Shown here: piece after piece, positions 18,834 to 31,684 of the stretch | Position numbering within the stretch: position 1 is the first letter of the stretch | Layout of the letters: every line of letters begins with the position of its first letter | Assembly: GCF_015832195.1 (NCBI RefSeq) | Contig: NC_052021.1 | Span: 3,658,001-3,722,000 of the forward strand | Source of the DNA: Motacilla alba alba | Taxonomy: Eukaryota; Chordata; Aves; Passeriformes; Motacillidae | Reading direction: 5' to 3' | Length of the DNA: 64,000 nucleotides | Program-made: the position numbers and the translations under genes | The notes under the pieces: generated by a model | Databases searched by the model: none | Seen by the model: only the letters and a program-made list of their open reading frames with translations | Told to the model about the DNA's origin: nothing

Positions 18834-21800
18834 ATGAGATCGCGCTACGCGCGGAAACCGCTGCCGGCGTGAGTGGCTGCCGCTGCCCCGGGGCCCGGCG
18901 CGGCCCCGAGCCCCATCGCGGGCCCGGTCGCGATCCCCCCGGCCCCGCTCCCGGGCCTGCCGCCCGCGCTCCCCCAGCACCAAGCAGGGCCCCGTGACGG
19001 CCCGGTCACCCCTGTCCCCGACGGGAGATGGTTCCCGGCATTCCCGGGATTCCTGAGCGCCGGTCCCGGCCGCACACCGGTGTGACAGAACGCGATTAAA
19101 TCCCTGGAACTGGCTTTTATCCCCTGACCCATGAATTGGGTCAGTTCTGACTTACTCGGCTCGTTTACTCTTGCTCTATTTCATTTAATTCATTGTAATT
19201 AATCTACAGGGATAATGGCGTCATCTCTGCTTTTAGGGATCTCTAGCCGAATTCACAGCATCTTAGGTTTAAGTTTAACTGATTTTGAAGCCAAGACCTT
19301 TAAGTCCATATTTATCCTAGAGTTAGTTTTGACACCTGAAACCTAGAGCTTTGGCGACAAGAATTAGCTTTGTAATGGTAATAAATGTGTGCACAGTCCT
19401 TGAGAAGCAGGAAAGGAAAACCTATACAAATTAATGGGGACATCTGTAAATGTTTATTCTTGTACGGTATGCCAAGTTGCACTTCTGTTTTTTCAGACAC
19501 GGACTCCCAAAACATGCCCTGAGGCATCACCCACCGCCAGAGCCAGGGGCTCAGGTGTGCTCCGCCACACCCACGGCTGGCAACTTCGCCGAGACCTCCA
19601 GGTACTTGTGTGACACATCTGATCCAGCTGCTCTGGTCAAGCCAGGCTTTGTTTACTGACACACTCGATCTGTCATTGTGTATTGTGGGCTGATTTTTAT
19701 TTTTTTGTTTTTGTTTTCGGCTCGACGTGCACGTTTCAGGGAGTCGGGAATCCGTAAGGGATCGGATGATCATGGGGATGCACGGACTGCGGGTCAGGCT
19801 TGTGCTGACACCTCCACAGAAGGCAGCTCAGTCTTCTCTTGGGGCTATGACGTGAGTAGAACATAATCATCCAAGCCAGATCGAGCACAGAAAGACACTT
19901 GAGATACCCCTGCAAGGACATGTCAGAACAAAAATTATTGGATCTGTCAAAAACTCATGGTACTGATTATAGAAAGAACATTATTTTACTGCTTTCCATC
20001 TTTCAGTTCAAAACACATTAGGCTCATAGTATTCTGTTAATATTCTGCATTTCCACTAAAATTTTTGAAAATGCAAGTCATTTGGTGCCCGAGTATCTAT
20101 AAATGCTGTTTTTGTGGAACCCCAGCCATGGCTGGATGACTTTCAGATACTTGGTGTGAGTTTATCAAACTTCTGCATCCCTGCATGTTTCTCAAAATAT
20201 GGGAAGCTCCTAAAACATTATTTTCATTTAGAAAAGTTTGATTTATTCTCCGTCCACCAAAGCCTAGTGTGCTCTTGCCTTCTGGGTGATGAGATGGAGC
20301 TGTTTAGATTTAAATGACCCCAGAACTGACCCATTTTCTGTCTGTATGTAACAAAGGGCCTGACCATCCCTCAGGTTCAGTGCTTCCCACCAGCCTGCAT
20401 TGCTTCTTGTGTTGCTGCTGTTTGTGGACACTGGAAGCAGCAAATCCTCCATTGCATTAAAATATCACTGAATTTTATCCTTCCTGTTCTGATTCCTTTA
20501 AGTCTTGTAGCTTAATATAATAATGTGGATATTTTGAAATGTTTGAATAGTTTTTTTCTGCTGTGTCAATGTAAGCTTTTTATGCAGCTGCCATCCATCT
20601 TAAGAGCAGGCTGCATCATCTCTGGGAGAAAATAATTTCAAATTAAAATCTTTTTCTGCAGTCCTGCTAAGCTCTAAACAAATAGTTGTGTTTCCCAAGT
20701 ATATTTCAAAAGTGCAAATGCTATTCACAAGGTGTTTTCTTTCCTCTCCAGGAATTTGACAGAGCTGCCACACAGCAAGTTCAGCAGATGTTCAGACAAA
20801 TTGATGAGCTTCTGTATGAGCAGAAGGAGAGCGTTCATGTTGAGGGACTGCGGGAAGAGTGCCAGCAGTGGTCCTCCAGCTTTCCTCATCTCAGGTATTT
20901 TATTAATGGGCTGATGCTGCTGCCTTCCCTACAAGGCACAGTTATCTCTAAAACAGGGGGCAGGGTGGGTTTGTGCAGCTGTGCAGTAGCTAGAGATAAA
21001 AAGGTCATTCTGGTGATGTGCCTGCCTGTCATTAATGAACATCCTCCTACCTCACACCTGGTTCCTTGGCAGAGGTTTGTGGCTGTGACTGACTTGGCCT
21101 TGGCAGAGCAGAATTCTCTTAGAAAACTGAAAGTGTCACCAGGAAAACTGCACAGCTTCCCAGGATAACTTTTAGGATTTGCTGCTGTTCTCACACCCTT
21201 CAATAACTGCACAGCCAAGGTTTTCTGCCGTGTTTCTCCTTTGCTTTTGCCGTGGCAGGGTGGTGGGGAAGCAGGTGGTGGCCCCCACAGATGAAGGGTA
21301 TGGATGGTACTCGAGCTCCCCCTCGGGCAGTTTGGCTCCCTCAGATGTAAGTTCACCACAGGAAGAGGATTCTGATGAGTAAGTACCAGCGGTGAGCCTG
21401 GATCATGCCAAGCTGGGAAGGAAGGTTTGTTCTCTGCTTCTTAGAGTGTGCAGCCTTCCTGTTTGCTGAGTTTTGAACACAGCACACTCTTTTTTATTTT
21501 TCCCTTTTTAACTGAAGTGAGTGCTCTTAGAATAGCAAGAACACGTAGCTGTGCTTTTGCTGACTACAGTGAACTGGCCAGTAAATAGAAATATCTTTGC
21601 TGCTGCTGATTTCTGAAGAATATGTGTGTACTGTAGCTGGTTTTATTATTAATCATCAGTTGGATTTGCCTAGGACTTAAAAAATACAAAGCACTGTTAG
21701 CACTGTTTTTATTATTTAATGTTTTAGAATGCTTTCTAATCAGCTTTGGATATTTTTTTACTGAACTTTCAGGTTCCTTAGCAAGAATTAAAAGGTATCC

Positions 21801-24800
21801 AAACCAGAAGTTGTTAGTTTAATGAACAGTTTTTTGGCCTCGCTATGCTTGCCCTTAACAACTATGCTTGTGTCCCAGTTATTTGAGGTGGAATAACAAC
21901 TTATCTTTCTTTCTGCTTTCTGAAACCTGTCACCTGTCCAGATTTAGTGTTTTGGGCAAGAAGGTGCCTCTTCTTGTTGCTCCTGCTCACAAAAAGGCCA
22001 ACCCTTCCAAGCCTCCGACCTTGTGTTCCTCAGAGAGCGGTGAAGGGGAAGAGGAAGTCATTCTGTCCGAAGGCATAGTGGAGGAATACTTGGCATTTGA
22101 CCACAGAGATGTGTAGGTATTGAAGGTTAAAATAGTGTCCTGGGCTTCCTGCACTGAAGATACACATCTTCGATGAATTGATTTCTCTTTTCTCTAGAGA
22201 GCTTTCAAAGGCCTGAGGTTTTCCCAGCCTATTTCCTAGGACAATTTCTTTCACTAAATTATGTTTAGGGATTTTTTTGATAATTTTTCACACTGTCTGT
22301 TTTTGTGCTTGGTTTGAGTAATTCATCATAACTAAGAGCGTGTGTATTTAATAATACGTATTTGAACACCGTTTCTTTTTTATACTGTGTCAAATTCACT
22401 GCTGTTAGTTATGCAACAGCAGTGTGCTGCTTCTGTTTTGGGTGGAATTGTACCTTTCTGGATTTTTTTCAGTGGTAGTTTTAAGAACCAGAGTGGAATT
22501 TCTGCTTGTCAAGAAACAATTACCACTTTTTTTTTCTTTTTACCCCTTAACATTATTCAGACCTACAGTATAAACATGTGGCCTGGGTAAGGACTCTGGA
22601 GGGTGCTGTCAGTTCCTGACTCTTTAATTTGTTTTAATAATTAATGCCACTTATCTGCATGGACCATTAAATTAAAATTGTTATGTTTCTTGCTTTTACC
22701 AGACCAGAGAGACATTGCTGCAGCAAAAAATAGCACTGTCCTGTCTTTAGGATTCTGTCCTGTCATTAGATATGGAGCCTAACAATGTGATGAAGAAATA
22801 TCACTTAACAACTAATTCTGATTTTTTTGACATGAATTTGATCTCAGGGTAAATTACTGTTCATGGAGTATGATTTATAATCATTCTGGATAGAGAGACC
22901 AGGGTGGGTCAGTCATTTCTCACTGAGGTCAGTGGGAAAACTGAAAGTAAATATAGGACACCATGTGTTTCTGGTGCAGGTAATACTTACCTTTTTACAG
23001 GGAGGAGGAGTTTCACGAGAGGAAAATGGGACTGTCCTCTGGCAGACGGAAATTGGGGTTTCCTCCTGTCTCTCCCTATTCCTGCATGAAGGATTCTGTG
23101 CTCACGTTTGTGTTTGATGATGTGTGGAGTGAAGTCCTGGTCTGCATGGAAGAATTGATCTGCAGGCTCTGGGAAGGGTCAGCCTCTGGTAAGGATCACA
23201 GTTAAGGTGAGGGCTCAAAAGGGGATTCCAGCTAATTTTGCAAAGATGCCATGGGAGAGTGATGTATTTGGGAACGATCTGTTCAGTGTGAATAAAAAGG
23301 TTATTCTGCTTACAGTGTGAAACACATCTTCAAAAAACTTAGCAGAGCTTATCATCCAAGGGGACCCTCTCTAAAAAAATCTGATTCATAGCACTGTCCA
23401 TGACTGGCAATGCCAGTATTGACAGGAATTCTGTTGCTTTGCACAGATGATGAGAAAAATATCATAACAGTGGAAACGCTCCGAGCAGATGCCAGGAGCC
23501 CTTTGCCACTGGACCCTCTGCCAGCACTGTTACCTCGGGTGACACACACTAAGATGCCCTCAGTGGCATCAAATCTGGTAAGGATTTTTAGCCAGCTGTT
23601 GTTTTGTGTGGGGATGAATCACAGTGTTTGCTCAGCAGACAGAGTGGTTGTGTTTAGGTTAATAACTGGTTTGGACTCTGTGTGAATGCTGGTTGTCCTT
23701 TCTGACACTTTAGTCCTGTTGTTACTCAGTTGGAAGCTTTAATTCCTACTTTCCTCCTTGAAACAGTATTTTATAACTGTGTGTGACAACCATGTGATGG
23801 CTGTTGGTTCAGGATGTAGTTCTTTCCACAATTTAATGTTTCTATTAAATGGTGAGATTGAGTAGTGTGTGTGTGGGATCCCATTCTCACAAATAATAGT
23901 TGATTCATCCAGCAAGAAGGGAGAAATCTCTGCAGTTCTAAACAATTTTTTTTTTCTCAGACACTGAATTTAACTGTATAATCTGCTTTAGATGATCTGC
24001 TTCTAGAGTGGTGAGCACCAACGTGTTACCTGTTTATTCCATTTTAATTCAGCTCTTTCCTTCTTATTTCCTTTTATTTCTTTCTCCTTTTTTTCTTCCC
24101 CCTGCCTGTCCCTTGTGTCCCCTTACTGTGTGTGTAGTGCCCAAAACCCAGAGGTGGCCGCAAAAGCAAAAAGAGGAGAAAAACACCTCAAGTATGTATG
24201 GGATTCAAGTTCTGCTATTTTCTATTTGCTCTTCTTGTGGTGGGTGGAATATGATGGTTATTTTCCCAGATCAGTATGTATCTCTGAAAAGGACTTTGCA
24301 GATCCATTCTTGACATAAAATGTCAATATAGGCTGAAAATTATTTTCATAAAGCTTCTGATTATAGACATTGTTGGAAGATCAGCAAATTAGCTGCTCAG
24401 TTGAAAAATACTAAGTATTAGGACATTTTCTAAGCACTATCATTCCAAAAAAATTAAATGCTAAGATCCCCTAGCTGGGGAAATAATATAACTGAGTATA
24501 TATCATGGAAGAAATTAATGACTTTTCTCCAAAGTGATAGACAAAGTCTATAAATATTTGTGTGTGTGTCTCTCTGCCAAACAGTAATTTACTTTCTTAT
24601 TTTGTTTTGATTTCAGGTAACTCTCTCTCAAGGGTCAAGTAGTAGTTCTCAGCGTAACCTGAATGGTTTGATGGTGATCCATGGGATCCAGTTACACCAA
24701 AGGAGCCTGCCTGTAGTGGAGAAAACACTGTAAGAGCTACAGATCACCTGTAGTAAATAAAGCAGAACACTCTCACTGTGAGAGAGATTCAACCCAAAAC

Positions 24801-25408
24801 CTTGTAAGATAAATTCCTCTGCCGGAGAAAGCAATTAGTTATTAGTTATTTTCCTTCTTGGTTATTTATTTGTCCTCTCTGAAAATTGATATAGTTGCTG
24901 TAGTAGTAGTGAGCCCCTGATCAGGGAATAATGAGTATTAATGGCTCCATGATTGTAGAAGGCTGATTAATTGCTTTATTATACTATATTATACTAGACT
25001 ATACCATATTATACTATATTACTAAGAAACTTACCATCCTTTTCAGACAGTCTGATACAGACAGACCTAACTGGTCAATGAATCCAAACACCATCACTAG
25101 TGTTCAATTAAGAAACACCCTTTGGCAAACAAATCTCCATAGCACATTCCAAACGCGCACAACAACAGGTGCAGCAAGTGGAGATAATAATTGTTTCTCA
25201 TTCTTTTCTCACAGCTTTCTCACAGCTTCTCAGGAAAACCCTGGGAGAGCTATGTCTCTGTTCAGAGGATATGTGATTACCACAGGTTACATTAAAAATC
25301 AACACACATAATTTCTGCCCGCATATTTTATGATTAAAGTCACCTGTAGGTGAGCACTTTGCTAACAGCAGTTGTCATGCAGACCATCTCTCTTTTGGTT
25401 TTGTAATT

Positions 25409-25440
<32 letters not shown>

Positions 25441-28400
25441 AGGGACCTGGATGACAAACGGCCAGGTTCGAGTTCCCTCCTCTCTACCCGGACGTGGCCA
25501 AACCGTCCCCTGGAGCTCAGCACCTCGTCCCTGTCCCGCTGCACGAGGAGGAGGAACCCTCCCCCACGGACCCTGCATCCCATCGGGACCCCGCGCTCCG
25601 GGGACGACGTCTGCAGGCGCCTGTAGGTCCCCAAAACCCCCTCTCCCTGCAGGGCACCAGGGGCAGAGCAGCCCTGGGTAGGGAGAGGAGCTGCCCCTTA
25701 AAGCACAACTCCCCTGGGAAAGCTGAGTTCTTAAAGCTGACCTTCAGTGTGCTGCCAGCTGTGATTCAGTGAATCGCACGCGTTCCTGTATTCAGGTAGT
25801 TCTGCACGTGAGCAGTAGATCCCAGCCTGTCCTCTGCAAGCAAAGTGAATGCCACCCTCTCTTCCTCGACGTGGCTGTCTCTTTCTGCAGCCTGTTTTCA
25901 AGATAAATTTAAAAGTCGGCAGTTTTTGGAGGTCATACTGCATATTGTTATCCTAGCCCAGAGTGGACTGTAAAGATGTTCAAATAGGTTATCTGACTGA
26001 CCCAAGGGCTCCTAGTGAGCCCTCAATCACATCTAGAATATCTTTCTTTTATTTTGCACCATGACCTGACTGAGTGGAGTCATTTACAGGGACCACAGGG
26101 TATCAGGAAGCAATGCAGGATTTGATAGACCTGTCTATATCACATGTTCTAAATCAATGTAGTTTACTCCTGGTTTTTGTTGTTCATCTATAAATTTATC
26201 CAGTCTGTTGCCTTCTTGTCACATACTGTTGAGAGACTTATTCCTTGTCCCTTCATAACTGCTGTTTCTCCTTCCAATACTTTGTGTTTCTGTTCCCTTT
26301 CCTCAGGCTTCAGTCAATCTAAGAAATAATGACATCTCTGCTTTATTAAAATGTGTCTAGGTTTGGAAGGACAGGTGTCTGCTAAGGAAGGCAGGAGCCT
26401 CCCCTGAAATGGAAAATGTAAACCCCCCCTTCCAAATTGCTATAAATTTTAAATTAAGGGGCTCTCAGGTAAAAAATATGGGAGCAAGAATAACAATTCT
26501 TTATTAGGGAAGAAAATAAAAAGATAAATAAACAATGCAGTAAACCAAAACAACACTGGCAGAGTCAGAACACAGCCTGACACCCTGTGGGTCGGGGTGC
26601 TTGTAGCCTCCCATTGGAATTGTGGCTGCAGCCCTCCTGCAGTGTCAGGGGTGGTTCTGCTGGAGCAGGGATCCTGTAGAGGGGTGTAGTCTTCCTCTGA
26701 AGATCCAGTGGAAGAGGCAGCTGTTCCTCTGGGAATCCAGTGGAGAAGCTGTGCTGGTGTTCTAGAATCTCAGATTATATCCGGGTAGGAATGCTTGGCT
26801 CCTCCCTCTGGGCTCACCTCTCCCAGTGGGATGCCGTAGTTCTTATCAGCCATGCAGTGACACTCAATAGCCTCTTATCAGCAGATGTCACCCCAGAGGG
26901 AGGATTTGTTGTAGAAGAGATAAGGAAAACTGCCCAATTAACAGAAGACAACTGCCATACAGATGGCAAACAGAATACAATTCGCTTGGCAATCCAGGAC
27001 AAAATGTATTTTAAAATATAAGTAGAGAGCACTAGGAAAGTCTTTTTTAGATGGTTTGAAGCTTTTCCAAGGTATTGTTACAGAACAGTCAACTCCAGAA
27101 GGCCAAAGAAACTTGACAACCTTACACCTTTCAACCTGCCCAACATATTAACTGTGTGTTTTTTCTGTTCTTACTACTGCATTCCAGCCTGACTGCACAG
27201 GAGCAGCTGACCTCACCCTCCCCACTGCTGCTAAACAGAAATCACCCCCTGCCACCCATTGCCAGCACCACTGTGGCAGAGCGTGGGAGCACCACGGGAC
27301 CCCACAGGCAAACGGTAACAGGCACAAGAATCTCATTTTATTACTGCATAATCTAAAGTTGTTACCACTGCTGGTCGAATCACCCAGCCCAAGAGTTCCA
27401 ATTTATTTGTTGTTTTGTGACAGAAGGTTAAATAGAAAAATGATCAAATTGATCAAATAGAAGAATGTTGTATCAGTTTTGAGCAACAGCATCACCCACA
27501 CTTACCTGCTTAGTTCTAATGCAAATGGAATGTTTCCCTCCTCATAACTAGGTAGAAAATGATTCACTTTGAAAATTAGCTTCAATTCCTGGGTTAATTA
27601 TTTTCAATGAACTGAGAAAAAGCCGTAACTCTGTTATTCTCCTGGCAGAAACCTCGAGGGAACTCGAGCCGTGCTGACAGTGTCACGACACAAGAAGGCA
27701 CTCACCAGCAGCTCCAGGAGCAGCTGTTCTTACCTGATCCCTTCTCCAGGCCTAGCACAACCAGCACATCCTCGGTAAAGCATGGCTAATTACACCAAAT
27801 CATCCTTAATTACTGAAAAGGATGCTTTGAGAATTAACATCAATCCACGTCCAGTATGTTTCAGTATCAAATACTCCCAGTTTAATTTATTGGAACTCCT
27901 ACTCTACTGGTACCTTCTTGTGTCTAACAATGTGTTTTTATTTAAGCTTTGAAAGCTGTAATTTCAGCACAGCTTTTGAATAGCTGCCTGATTGGTTTCT
28001 GTGTATAATTTCAACATCCTGGCCTCAGCAGTTACAAAATCTGCTTTGGAACAGTGCAATACCCTGAAATGGAAAGACTGCCTCTAACTGGCCCAGTGAT
28101 AATTTAAAATAAGTGTTAGAAAAGTGTATTTCCTACTTCTAAAGTTGATTTGACCTTTCTTTAAAACTTTCCTTAGACCTTCATAACATCTAACTCGTTA
28201 CTAAATACACGTGTTTAAGTAGCTTTTAGTTGTATTATAACTATATAATTATATATAGTATATATTATGTATATATTGTATATATTATGTATATATTGTA
28301 TACAATATTGTATATATCGTATATATTATGTATTATATTTTAGTTGTATTATATTTAGTTGTGTTATATATAGTTGCATTATTGTATCTTGCTGATTTTT

Positions 28401-29301
28401 TTTTCATGCAAACAGAAATTAACTTGAGCTGTTTTTCCAGCCCCATTCCCAGCGCCGCCATTCTTGCACTGTTACTGATTACAGTAATCAATCCTGGGCA
28501 AGGAGAGGATCCACAAGTTCAGGTATGCTCATCAGTCACAGGGTTTAATAAGATCAAAGGAGGCTTTTGGGACAGGGATGCATTTCCTACAGGTAATTTC
28601 TGCTTTTTCAGAGTTCCATCCCTGTCTTTAATTTGCCATTATACAGATGTTATCCTTGCTATGTCCTACTCTGCTCCAGAGTATAGCTGGGTGCATTTTG
28701 TTGGTTTTTTGCTTTTGTTTTTATTACCACCAAATATTTAAATCAAGTAAGGAAGCTTAATGTCATCAGCCCCAGTGCCTCTCAGTGTTCAAGTTTTCAA
28801 AGCAGTTGTCAGCTTAAACAGAGATAGTAACTTGAGGTTAACAAAGGCACTAAAACTGAAGTAGCTTGTTTTTAAACAAGCAAGGAGTGGTTCCTACTGA
28901 AATTAAATAAATATCTGCTCTCCCCCCCACCAAAAAAAAAGCAAGATGAGTTTTATGACTGCTGTACTGACAAAAACAATTTAAATTAGCAGAAAAGCTT
29001 TGTAGACACAAATAGTTAGTGGAATATCATGGAATGCAGTCGCTCCCTGCAACGCAGCAACTCAGCAAGCACAATTTGCCCTTTTTGGAAGTTATTAATA
29101 ATGCAGTTGATAGCCATGTGCTAGACTAAAAAGAGATTTTAGTTTTAGGCTAGAGGAGATGTATTTGATACTTAGCTGCAATTCCTTCCCAAAGTCTTGA
29201 GGCTGTCCCTGATCTCTTGTTTGTCAGGTCTTCCAGCACATGGTTCTGTGAAAGCCCACGGCCGAAGCGGATCAGGCACAAAGAGCAAACAGAGGCACTG
29301 A
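18834..29301 (+). CDS. FAM149B1: FAM149B1, primary-cilium protein with DUF3719
   Basis: Fifteen exons: 18834-18868, 19497-19601, 19740-19851, 20752-20894, 21259-21378, 21942-22112, 23001-23188, 23447-23577, 24138-24191, 24617-24729, 25443-25622, 27188-27314, 27649-27774, 28441-28522, 29228-29301. They give 586 residues; the human protein has about 582. Diagnostic segments are [45 protein letters not shown] with [14 protein letters not shown] (DUF3719), [60 protein letters not shown] and [13 protein letters not shown]. The apparent stop at the end of exon 11 (CTG TAG) is better read as a GTAGGT donor at 25623, because the next conserved exon follows in phase. The family is implicated in primary cilia (Joubert-type ciliopathy in humans); its molecular function is not established. 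The 54-bp exon 9 ([18 protein letters not shown]) is a basic insertion I do not recall in the human protein. Confidence 0.94.
24905..25300 (-). mobile_element. Solo LTR, FAM149B1 intron 10
   Basis: This AT-rich element shares its layout with those at 41290-41710 and 61400-61790. Each has a TATTATACTA-rich block near the low-coordinate end. Each then has a conserved far end reading as AGCTTCTCAGGAAAACCCTG, AGCTTCTCAAGAGAAGAAAA or AGCTTCCCAGGGAGAAATCC, followed by an (A)GGGATTTT-like or related tail. The orientation is minus, with AATAAA reading on the minus strand. The borders are approximate. Confidence 0.55.
25411..25440 (+). repeat. (GTT)10 microsatellite forming a splice acceptor tract
   Basis: Ten uninterrupted GTT triplets are followed directly by the AG acceptor (25441-25442) of FAM149B1 exon 11. 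The microsatellite therefore replaces the usual polypyrimidine tract. Confidence 0.97.
26360..27010 (-). mobile_element. Larger LTR of an avian endogenous retrovirus, FAM149B1 intron 11
   Basis: This is a unit of about 650 bp. The minus strand carries AATAAAG (near 26490) followed by about 130 bp that resembles R-U5 of an LTR and recurs, inverted, at 5160-5305. Simple open frames inside do not correspond to retroviral proteins I can recognise. The exact ends are not determined. Confidence 0.5.
28215..28385. repeat. TATA/GTATAT-rich microsatellite
   Basis: About 170 bp of imperfect TATATTATGTATATATTG units lies in FAM149B1 intron 13, just before exon 14 (acceptor ends 28440). The tract is almost pure A and T and has strong hairpin potential. 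Confidence 0.9.
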
Positions 29302-31684
29302 TGTGCCACGGAGAAGCATCCACCCATCCATCCCTCTCCAGAGAGTCATGAACCACCTCTCTTTCCCAGCAAGGTCAACGTTGTTTACACAGAGTTTTCA
29401 AACGCCCTTCCTTACAGATAGTTATTTTTATATAAATCTAAGCAGCAGCTGCCAAAGATTAGAAGGGGTGCACTTAAACATTCCATTTCCTACCAGTAGA
29501 GAAAGTGATGCTCCAGTGGAAGGGTGAATCCATTCCAGTGAAGCCCAACTCCTGGGAGACCCAGCAAACACTCTCAGTCTGTGCTTATGCTGTTTTCCAT
29601 CAGGCTGGTGACAGGTTCATGTCCTTACAGGCAGGTACTGCAGGACCTGCTCGTTTTTCCCTTAGGAAGGTTAACCCAGCCTTCCACAGACATAGTGATT
29701 TACATTTTTAAAAAAAAAGTGTATTTATATGTTTAAAGCAATATTGTACTAGCAAAAGCAAGCACTCAGCTTAGGCAAGTGATGAATGCTGCGGTGGCTG
29801 CAGCAGGTGTGAACACAGGTGTGCAGAACCAAGGCAGCAGAGCAGGTGGCCTGGCAGCTCCAAGGGCAGCACAGCACTGCCTCTTCCTGAGTTATTATAA
29901 AACCTTTCACCTGTTCCTCAGTGACTGAAGAAGCTTGAACAGGCAAAAAGAAACTTCTTACTCCAGAGTAAGAGTTTGAGTTTCAGACAGTACTCAAAAT
30001 AAAATCTTCCTGGTGGGACATTTTATGGTAATTTCGCAGAACAGCTCAGTGTCCCTTTGTAAAAATACCTATAATTACACAAGATTTCTTCACTCCAAGG
30101 CAGAGCTCCAGCTGCAATGGAGCTTTTAGGAGCTGTGTCTGCCCTGTGTGACAGAGCTAACAGAGGCATTTGCTGGAGTTGGCCTTGTGGCTCCAGATAA
30201 GACAAGTAAAACCATGAAGTACAGGCTTCTCAAAATAAGTGATTAGTTGAAGGTCTTACTCCCAAACAGTAAGTGCCAGACTGAAGTGTAAAAACAAGCT
30301 GAGGTAACCACTGGCTGTGTTTAAACAAAGTTAGGATGCTCCTCAAAAACAGTTGTTCCTTTCTAGTCCAATTAAAGAGCACTGTTTTCCTGTATTTTCT
30401 TATTATTCTTCAAATTACAGTCCAAACTAGAAAAGAAAAACTTGTTAGTATTTTTTATGACATGGTTCCCCTGTTTCCCCACTCCAGACCAGCTAATAAT
30501 TTTTCATCCATACTGAAGCTCACAAGTCTAGTTGATGCAAACACGCTTTAATCAAAAACAGAGAAGTGTGCAAATATAACTGGGTTAACCTGCCTTTGCA
30601 TTTCCAGAAGTTAAAAAAAAACCCAAAAAAACCAGCTCTGAGCTCAGTCTTAAGTTTTCAGAGAGGGAAGCTGATGCTCACCAGAGATCTCTACTCACTA
30701 AACCATTTCAAAATACAGTTTCTCTTCTGGAACACTGTGCAGCGTGTCAGTTGTGTCAGGCAAAGTGCAGATAAGTATCCCAATTGTATCCGTGCCATTC
30801 CTCAGGGACTGAGTGAGTTTTCTGTAGCACAAGAGCAGACAAATAAACTTGCATAGACTTCTGTAAACATGATGTAGTGTTTCACACTAGCCTAGAGGAG
30901 TCAGTGGGTTTAAAAGATGCAGTCACCTCCTAAGGCCATTTTTGTTTTTTGTACAGATGGCTGACACCAGGGACTGCTCCTGGACTGTTATTTATTTTGT
31001 GTAATAAAAGTAACCTTCAAGCCCTGTGTTATAAACCACAATGATCTGCTCTACTTTCTTAGAATCAGGGTTATTTTTGAGAGCAGACAAGTACAAGGGA
31101 ACAGAGAGACCATCTTCCTCTGGCTTCCCCCCAGGAGCTGCTGTTGAAGCTCTGAGAGCCCTCTGCTCCCCAAGTGTTCACCTCGAGACTCCTATGCCTT
31201 TGAAAAATGATCCTCCCTGGAAGTCTGCAGGATTTATTTGAATGAAATCAGAAGAATCAACACAAATGGCTTGTTTTAAATAGCTTATTTAGAAAACATA
31301 CAGAGATCTGAGAAAGCAAAAATCTGAAAAAAAACCCCAACTTTCTTGTTTATTAAATCAGCAATTTCCCAAACTATCTTTATAAAAACTACTGGAATAT
31401 CTGAAAAAGACCTGTTGAGCTGATGTGCAAAGACCTTTAAAAATAGCAGGAGGTTTGTTACAGAAGAAATGTGTGAGTAGCACACATGGCTCTCAACTGT
31501 AGAGCACCCAAAGGGCTGGAGACAGTAGCACAGGAATGCCTTGTCTTCCTTGTCCAGCATGCATTCCGTGTCATGCCTCCACTTAATGCCAGTCAATGCA
31601 CACAGTCCGAAACAGGAGCCCTGAAAACACCCAAAATCCTCCCAAATCTACATTGCTATACAAAGTGAAACTTGCTATTTCAGT
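29302..31684. other. FAM149B1 3' UTR and FAM149B1-DNAJC9 convergent interval
   Basis: No coding exon is recognised. Candidate FAM149B1 signals are AATAAA near 29997 and at 31003-31008, the latter in a typical 3'-end context. On the minus strand, TTTATT at about 31233-31238 reads AATAAA and is a candidate DNAJC9 3' end. The two genes thus end tail-to-tail within a few hundred bases of each other. Confidence 0.5.
31003..31008 (+). terminator. FAM149B1: Candidate distal FAM149B1 polyadenylation signal
   Basis: An AATAAA is preceded by a TGTTATTTATTTTGTGT-type AU-rich context. It implies a 3' UTR of about 1.7 kb. A more proximal AATAAA near 29997 may also be used. Confidence 0.45.

Noticed and set aside
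25443..25625. FAM149B1 ending at the TAG after exon 11
   Set aside because: Conserved exons 12-15 follow in correct phase and match the rest of the family, so GTAGGT is better read as a donor.
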